A model generated the notes under the pieces. That model made no database searches. It was not told where the DNA came from and saw only the letters and a list, made by a program, of their open reading frames with translations. DNA of 64,000 bases from Flaveria trinervia (taxonomy: Eukaryota > Streptophyta > Magnoliopsida > Asterales > Asteraceae). Positions within the stretch are counted from its first letter, which is position 1; the number at the start of each line of letters is the position of its first letter. Positions 23,143 through 32,641 of this stretch are shown in pieces. Position numbers and translations under genes: made by a program. The stretch is from contig CM046451.1 of NCBI GenBank assembly GCA_025506515.1, positions 38,814,595-38,878,594 on the forward strand. Reading direction: 5' to 3'.

Positions 23143-24087
23143 CTTTATTTGAGTTCCATATGATTGATTTTTTGTTGCTTGGTTAGTTGTGACTCATTTA
23201 TTGAGAGACTTGAGTAGAATAGACTCGAATCAGACCAATTCACGTGGTGGTCACAGATTTTGGTTGGCTAACCGATAACGAAAAGGCATCGTGGTTTAGC
23301 TAACTGTTTGTCACTGTAAGATAGGGGTGTTTGTCGCTACAGGTTTATTTGGTTTTCTAGTTTGATATCTTTCGGTTGAAACTGAAAACTAAACTGAACC
23401 GAATCCAAAGTTGGTAGAACCAAACCAAAAACGACATTTTAAGTAGGCTAGGTTTCGATTTCAAATAGAAAACACCAAATTTGACAAGATGAGTATTCAA
23501 TCGGTTTGGATTTCAAGTCCCTTGGTTCATTGTCTTACATTTGTAATGCGCTAAATGTTCAATGTGCTTTATGTTAGATCTAGGAACTATAAAACTAGAT
23601 CATTTTGTATAGGCTTAAAACTTTAATCAATATTTGTAATGAACTGTTTGTAAATCATTATTATGTCGTATGCATTATATATATATAGGTTAACCCATAT
23701 GTGTATTGATCTGTGTATGATTGCAGGAACAAACATAATTCTTGGTCAATTATTGAAATTGATTAAGTGTAAGAAACATCTACGGATGGACATTTTTCTT
23801 CTTCTGTAGATATGTTTCTTACAAAATCAATCATTCGAAGATCTTCTGCGGATGAACAACCAACTTTGAAGTCAGAAGTGAAGATTCCAACGGAAGAACA
23901 AAGTATCTTCGGAAGAACAAAGTACCTTCGAAGAACAAGAATCATTTGGAAGAACAAACATCTACAGAAGACCATATTCGTGCGGAGTCCAAACACTTGT
24001 ATTTAATAGTACAAGTGTTACAAGTCAACATGACAGCTGTGCGAATCCCAAGAGATTTGGTGTTTCTTTAACATAAACACATGTGCC

Positions 24088-24096
24088 TATAAATAT
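24088..24096 (+). promoter_or_regulatory. LTR TATA box
   Basis: TATAAATAT in the same LTR position as in the two other family B LTRs. It is followed by a leader containing ACAAACCCTAG. Confidence 0.6.
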
Positions 24097-24375
24097 GGAT
24101 TCTAGGTTTCACATCAAGTAGACGGCTATGACAACAAGGTGACACACGATCACAAACAACGAAACATCAAATCACACAAACACAAACCCTAGTTTCCGTC
24201 ACATCAACATCAATACATTCAAACCAATCTTATTTCATTCATTGTTTATTCATCTATAAGCATTAACATGTTTTAATGAAATACATTTGAATTAAATATT
24301 TTTATTTGATTATTATTGTGTTCTTTTTATTGTGTTTGTCTTTATCATTAATCATTATTGTTAATATTGAATTTA

Positions 24376-25447
24376 GAGTAAATTACTCTTTTCGTCCCTG
24401 AGGTTTGACGAAAATCACGGGTTCAGTCCATAGTTTATTTATTACTCTGACCGGTCTAATAGTTTCAAGTTTTGTTTCAATTTCACCAAAGTCACTAACA
24501 CTGTTATAATATTTCCGTTAAGTTAATGTAAATTTACAATATTACCCTTATGATTATATATAAAATAATAAAAAAATCTTTTCAAATAACCATCATCTTC
24601 ATCATTTTGTCATCTTCATCACCTACACCTAACCATATCCCATCCACCACCATCACTATTATCATTCCTAACAAGTTGACCACCACCCACCACCACCATT
24701 ATCATACCCAACAAAACCACCATCATCATGGTTCAAGAGCCCCCAACCCTAACCCATCTCTCTTTCTCTCTCTTTCTCTTATCTAGAAATCAAGAACCAC
24801 CTGTCGCCACCCCAACCCCTAGGCTACCTCCGACCACCATCACCACCTCCACTTCCAAGCCACTCCGACCACCAACTCGTGCCGCCACCACCAGATCCCC
24901 CACAACCATTGTAATTTTGGCAACGCCACCACCAGATCCGCCCCATCACCATGGTTTTAGATGGTCAGTGGCCGGATTTGGTGGTGGTCAACGGTTTTAT
25001 ATGGCGGTGGTCGGCGATTTTAGATGATGATGGCTGATAGTTTTAGATGGTGGTGGTGAGCGATGGTGTGGTTGTGCTCGGATAGGAAGGGAGAGAAAGG
25101 GAGGGAGAGATGAGTTACGGGAGGTGTGGCCGGATTTGGTAGTGGCTGACGGGTTTCAGGTGGTGGCGGTGAGTGGCGGTGGTAAGGCAATGTTGAGAGA
25201 AAACAGAAGTGTGTGTGAGAGAGAGAATAGAAAGAGATGGAGTGGGGATGGTGAGAGGGGTATTTAATCAACCAAGGGCAAAAGAGTCTTTTTATATTTT
25301 TTAACAGAACGTACACTAACGGTGTTAGCGACTTGGGTGAAATTGAAACAAAACTTGAAACTATTAGACAGTCAGAGTAAGAAATAAACTATTGGACTGA
25401 ACCCGTAATTTTCGTCAAACCTCAGGGGCGAAAACAGTAATTTACTC
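24376..25447. mobile_element. Non-autonomous Mutator-like element (1072 bp)
   Basis: The element begins GAGTAAATTACTCTTTTCG and its other end, read in reverse, is GAGTAAATTACTGTTTTCG. The terminal inverted repeats extend to about 150 bp through CTGAGGTTTGACGAAAAT and GTTTCAAGTTTTGTTTCAAT. A 9-bp duplication TTGAATTTA lies at 24367-24375 and 25448-25456. Long TIRs with 9-bp TSDs are typical of MULEs. The interior is CAT/CCA-rich and has no transposase; the ORFs 24550-25027 and 25020-25316 are low-complexity and follow the base composition. A few TIR mismatches suggest moderate age. Confidence 0.88.
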
Positions 25448-25530
25448 TTGAATTTATTAATAACAATTAAACAAAGTTAATGTTGATTCCGCAAATATTG
25501 ACTTGACTCAAGATTAACACTGATAATTTC

Positions 25531-25593
25531 TGATAGCTTGGGTGAAGCAATTTGATCTCCACTGGGTCAAAAATTCTTATATTATCAGCTTTT
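25531..25593 (-). pseudogene. Inverted fragment of a family B aORF
   Basis: In reverse complement this matches about 55995-56055 of the family B aORF, including GTGGAGATCAAATTGCTTCA. It joins a truncated LTR on the left and a sense-orientation pol end on the right, so it marks a rearrangement that removed gag and most of pol. Confidence 0.75.
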
Positions 25594-25740
25594 TGAGAGA
25601 TTGAGCTTAAGGGAAGAAAAGTTTGATCAAGTTAGTCAAAGTGGATACCACAAATCAGCTTGGTGATTTATTCACTAAAGTCTTTGATTAAGTTAGATTT
25701 AATTTCCTAATTGAGTTTCTGGGCATGATTAACTTAGATT
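25594..25740 (+). pseudogene. Family B copia RNase H C-terminus
   Basis: The frame gives VKVDTTNQLGDLFTKVFD, a stop, then RFNFLIEFLGMIN, which is the typical end of a copia polyprotein (compare 38740-38850 in family A). Upstream gag, protease, integrase and RT of this element are missing. 25741-25917 continues as a non-coding spacer that resumes at 49241. Confidence 0.7.
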
Positions 25741-25917
25741 AATCATAATGAACAAATAAATAAAAGCATGTGTCTATCCTTGTACATTGTCTTAATAATA
25801 AAGATTTAGCATGCCATATGTTTGGGAAATGATAGTATATTATGTCTGTGCTTCTATCTGAATTCTTCAATATTATTAAAATCTGATCTAATTACTTGAT
25901 ATGTAGTAGGTTCATCT

Positions 25918-27987
25918 TGTAACACCCGGTTATTTATCTATTTTGAAGCCGACGAAGGAAGAAAAGAAATAAAATCCAAAGTTGAGGGATCAAACTCGCC
26001 AACGAGAGAAAATTGGATATATGAAGATATATGTAGGGAGAGGGTAGCCATTACCCTCTTCCCACACTCACATTTTCAGCCAAAACAAAGAGGAGAGAGA
26101 GAAAGAATAGAAAAAGGGAAAAAAGTTGGTTCAGGTTGATTAGAGTGAGCAAAATCGTTGAGAAGCGGGTCAAATCGAAGCTCATCTCGTTGTGGTCATT
26201 TGTATGAGTTCTAGGACCCCTCTTTTACATGTTTTTGAATGATTTGGGGCTGGAACACATCTGAAAATTGGGTTTTTGAGTGTATGTGTGTGTTTGACCC
26301 GTTTGTGTATGTGTATGATTTGTTTGGGTCTTGCTTTTGAGCTTGTGTGTGCTTAAATGGTGTGGTGGTATGCATTCCTAAGGTTTAGGATGGTTGATTT
26401 GGCCTTAGAATGGGTTTAGATGAGCATGGAGGTCGGAAATGGTAGATTAGGTTCGAGATGAACTGCATTCTGCACTAGCTAGGGCTAGGCGACCGAATGT
26501 AGGCCATACGGCCGATTGAGGTGCGATTGGGGTTCATTCGCACGATTTCGGTCCATTCGCACAATTTAGGTCCATTCGCATGACTGAGAGTTCATTCGCA
26601 CGACTGAGAGCCCAGTCGCATAAATGCTCATTTGCATTAGTTCCATCCGCATTAGGTCCATTCGCATGGGACTCATCCGCATGGAGTCCATCTGCATTAG
26701 TTTCATTCGCACGATTGGGTGTTCATTCGCATAGGTGTTCATCTGCATTGGTCCATTCGCATGATGTTTAGTCACATGGAGCCATGCAACTGAAGGGTGT
26801 CCATACGCCCTAATAGGGCTGTTGCACCAGAGGAAAAGCGTAGTTTAACTTCTGACTTTCGAGGGAAGGTGCAGATGTAAGTTTTGACGTAAAGGTTCCC
26901 GTAAGTTCATGTAAGATGACTGTTGAGTCCTTAGAGAGCATGTTGGGCATGATGATGATGATGTTGCGTGATTATGCATGTTATGTATGTATGATGTTGC
27001 CCTGTATGATGCTGATGACTGTGTATGTTATGTTTCTTATTATGATGTATGTTTATCTTTCCTATGGCTTTATGTGTTATGTTAATGAATGAAGTGAAAG
27101 TACTATGTAACGTAAAGTGAAGATAAAAAAAGAGGAACATGAAGTAAGAATGCATGCATTAATGAATGATAAAGTAAAGAAAGTCTTGCAAGCATAGTAT
27201 GCCGGGACACGCCTGTAAAAGGGGTTAGCCCAATGGTGTGCGGGTTCGCTACCCCGGGAGGATGCACACCGAGGTCTTTCTTTGTGATTGACCATTTGTA
27301 TAGCCCCATTGTTGCATACCCTAGGTACTATGATCAGAGGTCTGTAGCATCGTTATAGCTGGTGTATGATAGGCCTAGGTCCGTACCAGGAATAGCTGGG
27401 TATTGCATATAGTAGTGGTACACCTAAACTCTAACCTATGTACTGTGACTAGAGGTGCGATGCACCGTTATAGCTGGTCTATGATAGACCTAGGTCCAGT
27501 ACCAGGAAATAGCTGGGTAAAGTTTATGGTTGAAAGAAAGGAAAGAGGAAATGATGAAAGAATAAAAGCATGAAAGATTAAAGAAGATAATAATGATATT
27601 ATCTATGTGTACGTATGTTGTATGATCACATGAAAGTAAGAACGGTTTTAACGAAAGAAAAGTATATTTTATTATAAAACTAGAACTCACTCAGCAACGC
27701 TTACTTTGATGTGTTTCTAGTTGGCAGGTAATGATTGCTGAGGATGGCATGAGGTGGCTACTTAGCTCTTTTGGGATGGCCTCCATTTACATAATGCTTT
27801 TGTGGTGTAATACAACAATGTATTTTGTAACTGATTAACGATGTATTATTTTGAAAAAGTTCTTATGATGAAGTGAGTTGTCGTTTTTGAAGGTTTCCGC
27901 TACCAGATTTATGTAAGATAAATGAAAATGTATGTTTTATGTGCAATGATTTTACCAGCTGTAAGCGTCCGGGAATGGGGCCTTACA
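25918..27987 (+). repeat. Tekay-like copy 2, 5' LTR (2070 bp)
   Basis: It begins TGTAACACCCGG and ends ATGGGGCCTTACA. It contains an array of CATTCGCACGACTGAG and TCCGCAT words (26488-26815), a single CCCCGGGAGGATGCACACC block (about 27250), and two GGTACTRTGA hairpin units (27316-27525). Confidence 0.9.
26488..26815 (+). repeat. Array of CATTCGCACGACTGAG / CATCCGCATTAG words
   Basis: About fifteen short words (TTCATTCGCACGA, CCAGTCGCAT, TCCATCCGCATTAG, TCCATTCGCATG) are spaced 10-25 bases apart. The same words occur in the copia family A LTR, leader and aORF promoter. Confidence 0.85.
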
Positions 27988-27989
27988 AG

Positions 27990-28002
27990 TTGCTATCACA
28001 GC
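27990..28002 (+). other. Decayed primer-binding site
   Basis: TGCTATCACAGCC replaces TGGTATCAGAGCC of copy 1, with two substitutions. The leader up to 28332 is non-coding and matches that of copy 1. Confidence 0.7.
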
Positions 28003-28332
28003 CAAAGTTTAAGTGAAATGGGTAAATTTTCAAAATAACCTTAACTTAAACTGGGAATGGGAAAGAAAGGGAAGGGATGCCAATCTGAGTAGCTGCGTGC
28101 GATCAGGTATTTTCGTAAAGTTAACCGGTATTATGTGTGCATGTTATGTGTTATGTGTTGTTTGTAGATTTAAATACTGATGTAGTCAGGATAGGTAATG
28201 CTCGGGTGTGAAGAGTAAAGTAAGTGGCTAATCATAACTGGCCACTGTAATTAGGGCTTACTATACTTGACATAAATTGAGTGTTCCCTTGAATGACTAT
28301 GTTGGTGTTTGAATCTTTCAGTGTGCGTGTGA

Positions 28333-29620
28333 ATGGGCGGTGGTAGATCTTTGAAAGCCTCTCATGGAGATGGTCGTGATGGGCTTGGTGCTGAGCCGCG
28401 ACCCAAGAGAGGAAGACCCAGAATGGAAAAGGTGGTTCCTAAAGAACCAGAGACCCCTCATCTAGAGGGTGGCGACGAGAGCGCCAATCTGAGAGCCTCA
28501 GTGAAGGAGGCTGTTGTTGAAGAAGTTTATCAAGTCATGCAGATGATCTTACCGTCTGTAGTGACTGAAGTTATCAAGGCTGTACGAGAAGGGGAAAGAA
28601 AGGAGAGAAACATGTCCTGGGGAGGACGGGAAAAACCGGAGCTGAAAACGGTTCCCTCTGATGATGAGGAAGAGGAAGAAGAAGAGCATGCGTCGGAGGC
28701 GACACGAGGCTGTAACTATGGGGCGTTTCAACGATGCAAGCCCCCTACTTTTGATGGAAACAACACTGCTGCTGCTGCTCACCGGTGTGTGAGAGAAATG
28801 GAAGCTGTATTGAATATCAGCGAGTGCCAGGAGGACCAGAAAGTAAAGTTTGTTGCCCATTCTTTTCTGGACTCGGCTCTGTGTTGGTGGGACAATATAG
28901 TCCAAGCCGTGGGTAGCAGGGCCATCGGGAGGATGAGATGGTCTAAATTGAAGAAGTTGGTGATTGAGGAGTTTTGTCCTCATAGATAAATGGATAAAGT
29001 TGAGAGAGATTCCTACAACTGGAGGTGGTAACCAATGCACACCAACACTACACCACCAAATTCAACGTGATGGCGTGTCTGGTGCCGGATTAGGTGACAC
29101 CTCTGTCTCAAAAGATCAAGAGGTATATTCAGTGTTTGCCAGCAGATATTCGCAGGCATATGATCGCTGCCCGACTGAGCATGTTTAGGTCAGTGGTGGA
29201 CTTGGCAGGGAGATTATATGATGAAAGGTTGTGGTGGTGGTGGCTGAAGGTGGCAAGAAGATTGGTGGTGATCGAAACTGGCAAGGGAAGAGGTTTGGTC
29301 GGGGTAATGCCTAGACGGTAACAAGAACGCACGGGTGGATGACCGTCGTGTGGCCACATCGAGTGCGGAGTCAAAAAGGTGTGGCAAGTGTGGAAGGGAG
29401 CATGCGGGAGAAAGTAGGTTGGGATTTAACGGGTGCTTCAAATGTGGGAAGGTAGGGCATATAGCTAAGGAATGTCGTACGGTCCGATGCTTTAACTGTG
29501 GTGAAGAGGGCCACATGAGTAGGGATTGCAAGAAGCCAAGGGATGAGTTCTGGGGTGAAGGAGACGGGAAGTGAAGGACCGATGGTGAGCACCAGGGCAT
29601 TCACTATGATACAGGAGGAA
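28333..29620 (+). pseudogene. Tekay-like copy 2 gag, broken
   Basis: The ATG at 28333 opens a 218-codon frame with a basic N-terminus, a Glu-rich run (about residues 115-125) and the gag domain (KCKPPTFDGNN-type region, then ALCWWDNIVQ). It stops at 28987-28989, where copy 1 reads through (CGAGAAATG there, AGATAAATG here). Gag continues in other frames through VTPLSQKIKRYIQ and DLAGRLYDERL to 29321. The zinc-finger part at 29335-29574 has CFKCGKVGHIAKEC and CFNCGEEGHMSRDC. Another frame change near 29560 precedes protease. The role is particle formation and RNA packaging. Confidence 0.83.
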
Positions 29621-30840
29621 GCTAGGACACACCCTGATGTTGTGTTCGGTACGTTTCTAGTGAACCGGACTTTAGCTTCTGTGTTATTTGATTCGGGTGC
29701 CGGTAAAAGTTTTATTTCTGCTGATTTATGTGCTAAGCTGCCTGTTAGTAATAGACATGTTGATGCGCATTCGATGTAGAAACTGCCATAGGTTAAGTCT
29801 ACCAGGATTTCTGAGATGATAGAGAACTGTGAGGTGGAGCTAGAAGGTCATAATTTTCCTGTTAGACCATTCGTGATGACCTTAGGTGGTTTCGATTTTG
29901 GTTCTTGGGATGGATTGGTTGGCGGACTCCGTGGCGAACATTGTGTGTCGCAAGAAGATGATTCATTTGACAGCGCCTGACGGGAGTTTGGTAACTGTTT
30001 ATGGAGATCGGGTCACGACAATCCCGAAGGTAATCTCAATGGCGGTGGCGGGAAAGTGTATGAGGCGTGGATGTAGCGCCTACTTGGATTATCTAAAGGA
30101 TGTGTATACACCATCACCACAACTTTCTGATGTACCGGTTGTGTGTGACTTTCCAGACGTGTTCCCAGAAGACCTACCAGGAATGCCACCTGACACAGAG
30201 ATCGAGTTCCAGATCAATCTGATACCCAGTGCCCAACCTATTGCCAAGGCACCATATCGGTTGGCTCTGACTGAGATGAAGGAGTTGATGGAGCAGCTAC
30301 AAGAGCTGCTTGATAAGGGGTTCATCAGACCAAGTATCTCTCCTTGGGGTGCTCCGGTGCTGTTATGAAGAAGAAAGAAGGTAGCATGAGGATGTGCATT
30401 GACTACCATGAGTTGAACAAACTGACGGTGAAGAACCGATACCCCTTACCGAGAATGGAAGATTTGTTTGATCAGCTTCAAGGTGCCAGTTGGTTCTGGT
30501 GGATAGACCTTCGATCTAGCTACCATCAATTGAAGGTGAGGGAGCAGGATGTTCCTAAAACAGCTTTTCGCACACGTTATGGTCACTACGAGTTTCTTGT
30601 AATGTCTTTTGGTTTGACTAATGCGCCAGCTGCTTTTATGGATCTGATGAATACGGCGTATCGGCCGATGTGGATAAATCAGTGATTATGTTTATGAATG
30701 ATATCCTGATTTATTCAAAGAATGAGATTGAGCACGCCGGTCACATTCGGGAGGTTCTGGAGACGTTGAGAAAGGAGAAGTCGTACGCCAAGTTCTCCAA
30801 GTGGCATTTTGGTTGCGCGAAGTTCAGTTCTTGGGTCATG
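29600..30840 (+). pseudogene. Tekay-like copy 2 protease and RT, catalytic residue changed
   Basis: Protease: LFDSGAGKSFIS at about 29684-29720. A frame change at about 29775 is followed by LGMDWLADSVANIV (29886 onward), with a 160-codon open stretch through EFQINLIPSAQPIAKAPYRL into RT. RT: SPWGAPVLL then a frame change at 30363, then CIDYHELNKLTVKNRYPLP, IDLRSSYHQ and FLVMSFGLTNAPAAFMDL (to about 30650). The catalytic box reads FMNDILIYS (about 30690-30716): the first Asp of the pair is Asn. Further frame changes follow near 30665 and 30805. This RT would be inactive even if translated. Confidence 0.85.
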
Positions 30841-31411
30841 TGGTGAATCCTAACTGGAATATGGTGGACCCGGCAAAGGTGGAGGCGGTGATGCAATGGA
30901 AGTCTCCAAACACGCCATCTGAGATTCGTAGTTTCTTGGATTTGGCGGGCTACTATAGAAGATTCATTGAAGACTTTTCCAAGATCGCTTCTCCACTAAC
31001 CAAGTTGACCCGGAAGGATGTGAAGTTTGTATGGTGTCAAGCTCAAGAGAAGGCGTTCGAGGAATTGAAGGCGAGGTTGACTCAAGCTCCTGTTCTGTCC
31101 TCACCCGATGGAAGTGAAGATCTGGTGGTCTATTCTAATGCTTCCTACTTGGGGTTTGGGTGTGTGTTAATGCAAACAGGGAAGGTTATAGCTTATGCAT
31201 CCCGGCAGTTGAAGGTTCATGAGGTCAATTATCCTACTCATGACTTAGAGCTCACAGCTGTGGTCTTTGCACTAAAGATTTTGAGGCACTATCTTTACGG
31301 GATGAAGTACCCATTTTCACTGACCACAAGAGCTTGAAGTACTTCTTCGAGCAGAAAGATCTGAACATGAGGCAGAGGCAGTGGTTGGAACTTATAAAGG
31401 ATTATGATTGT
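30801..31411 (+). pseudogene. Tekay-like copy 2 RT connection and RNase H, split by copia A
   Basis: The 178-codon frame at 30801-31337 shows VQFLGHVVNPNW, AGYYRRFIEDFSKIASPLTKLT, LVVYSNASYLGFGCVLM and VNYPTHDLELTAVVFALK. The first catalytic Asp of RNase H (YSDAS in copy 1) is Asn here. Frame is lost near 31310. At 31411 the coding sequence is cut by the copia element, with ATTGT at 31407-31411 as the left target duplication; coding resumes at 45605. Confidence 0.87.
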
Positions 31412-32150
31412 TGTAGATACATGTGTCCCTAGTTCTGATCTTAATGTAATATCTTTGTATTGTCTTACACTTATGTAATTGTAATTTTATGGGTACTTAA
31501 TGAAATACAATATGTTGTTGTGCTTAATGTTGAATATTTCATTGGTTGGTATGTAATAACTCTTATTGACTTGACTATATAGGTTGTGGTTGTTTGAATA
31601 CTATCTAAATCAATTAGTGACTATAAAACATATTCAAACTATATTGAAGTTCACATGTGATTGGCCCATGCTAATGGACCATACGCATGAAGAACATCTT
31701 GCTAATGAACCAGTCATACGAATGAACCAGGAGACTGGATCAGTTGCACGATTGAAACATGAGATTGGCTCAGTCAGACGACTGAACACTCAGTCGTGCG
31801 AATAGATCAACCGCCTGACTCAATCGCACGACTGAACCATGTTAATGGTTCAGTCACCTGAATAAGAAACCTAAACCTATAAATACCACTTAATTCGTGG
31901 AAAAACGAGACACTTTGAGTATCTTGATACCCAGACGTACCCTAGCCGTCCAGAGACCTCTAGAAACCTGTTCCAACTTCAAAGATCGCAGTAGATCGAG
32001 TGCTAATCGTTCTTAACGTTTAGATTCAATATTTAATTGATTCTATGTGCGTTCTCACTGATTGGATCGCCAATCAAATAGAATTCTGCACTATTTGATT
32101 CAATATACGTGTATATATGTTAGTATTAGTCGAGTACACGATCCCTAACA
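31412..32150 (+). repeat. Copia family A 5' LTR (739 bp)
   Basis: The ends are TGTAGATAC and CCCTAACA. U3 contains a palindromic word array (31672-31862), immediately followed by TATAAATAC at 31878-31886. The primer site follows directly at 32152. Confidence 0.92.
31672..31886 (+). promoter_or_regulatory. Palindromic word array and TATA box of copia A LTR
   Basis: The words GAACCAGTC, CAGTCAGACGACTGAAC, AATCGCACGACTGAACC and ACCATGTTAATGGTTC precede TATAAATAC (31878-31886) by less than 20 bases. The same arrangement is in the 3' LTR (45116-45335). Confidence 0.7.
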
Positions 32151-32151
32151 A

Positions 32152-32164
32152 GTGGTATTAGAGC
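32152..32164 (+). other. Primer-binding site (tRNA-Met type)
   Basis: The site reads GTGGTATTAGAGCTT, one transition away from the TGGTATCAGAGC of the other elements. It lies one base after the LTR. The leader 32165-32641 contains another palindromic word array at 32372-32615. Confidence 0.8.
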
Positions 32165-32371
32165 TTTGGCTCTAGATTTACGCGTGATTCAATTGTTTTG
32201 ATATAAAAATTGTGTTTTTACGCTCAAAAACGCAATCTTTTGTGTCAAATTGGGTTTTAGACGTCTCCTGATTGTAAAGTTAATTATTTTCCAGCATACG
32301 GCAATTAGGGTTAGCAAAAATTCGTGTATTTGCGGTCAAACACCTTAAACCTAGAAATTTTCGAAATCCAG

Positions 32372-32615
32372 CAGGTTTAGGCACACGATTGATTCAATCG
32401 CACGACTGAGGCCATACGCATTCCCCATACGCACGATTGGACTCAGCTGCACTTCCATTCATCCAACTGAGAAGCCTACTCGCATTGTTCATCCGCATTA
32501 GTTCATTCGGCCGACTGAGTCATCCGCATTTGTTCAGTTGCACGATTGAACCATCTGGATAGTTCAATATCCTGAATAGCCCAATCGCACAACTTCATTC
32601 GCCCTATTACAAAAG
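32372..32615 (+). repeat. Palindromic/CG word array in the copia A leader
   Basis: Examples are CAATCGCACGACTGAGGCC, CATCCGCATTAGTTCATTCG, GGCCGACTGAG and TTGCACGATTGAACC. The wording is the same as in the Tekay-like LTR array at 26488-26815. Confidence 0.8.
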
Positions 32616-32641
32616 GTTGGTTCAAAGTTAAGTAAATAGCA

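Larger units (their letters stand above)
20403..23571. other. AT-rich unassigned region
   Basis: No gene can be supported here. The region holds a diverged direct repeat (20697-21165 and 22000-22460) around a GAT/GGT-rich stretch (21830-21935), a doubtful exon-like ORF (22716-22982), and an A/T-rich remainder. It ends at a family B copia LTR with CTTTA immediately before it (23567-23571), a possible TSD whose partner lies outside the window. Confidence 0.5.
23572..25530 (+). repeat. Copia family B LTR, 3' end lost, split by a MULE
   Basis: It begins TGTTAGATCTAGG, matches the LTR at 56488-57425, and is interrupted by the DNA element 24376-25447. The last about 20 bases of the LTR and the primer site are missing: after ACTGATAATTTCTGA the sequence switches to an inverted aORF fragment. 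It has a TATA box at 24088-24096 and TTCGGAAGAAC repeats at 23890-23960. It is the left end of the family B composite. Confidence 0.85.

Noticed and set aside
24550..25316. ORFs inside the MULE as genes
   Set aside because: They are Pro/Thr/His-rich, follow the CCA/CAT and GGT repeats on both strands and lack a recognisable domain.
26566..26775. ORFs on both strands of the LTR array (also 60034-60338, 47879-48094)
   Set aside because: They are produced by short-period repeats whose length is a multiple of three and have no independent support.
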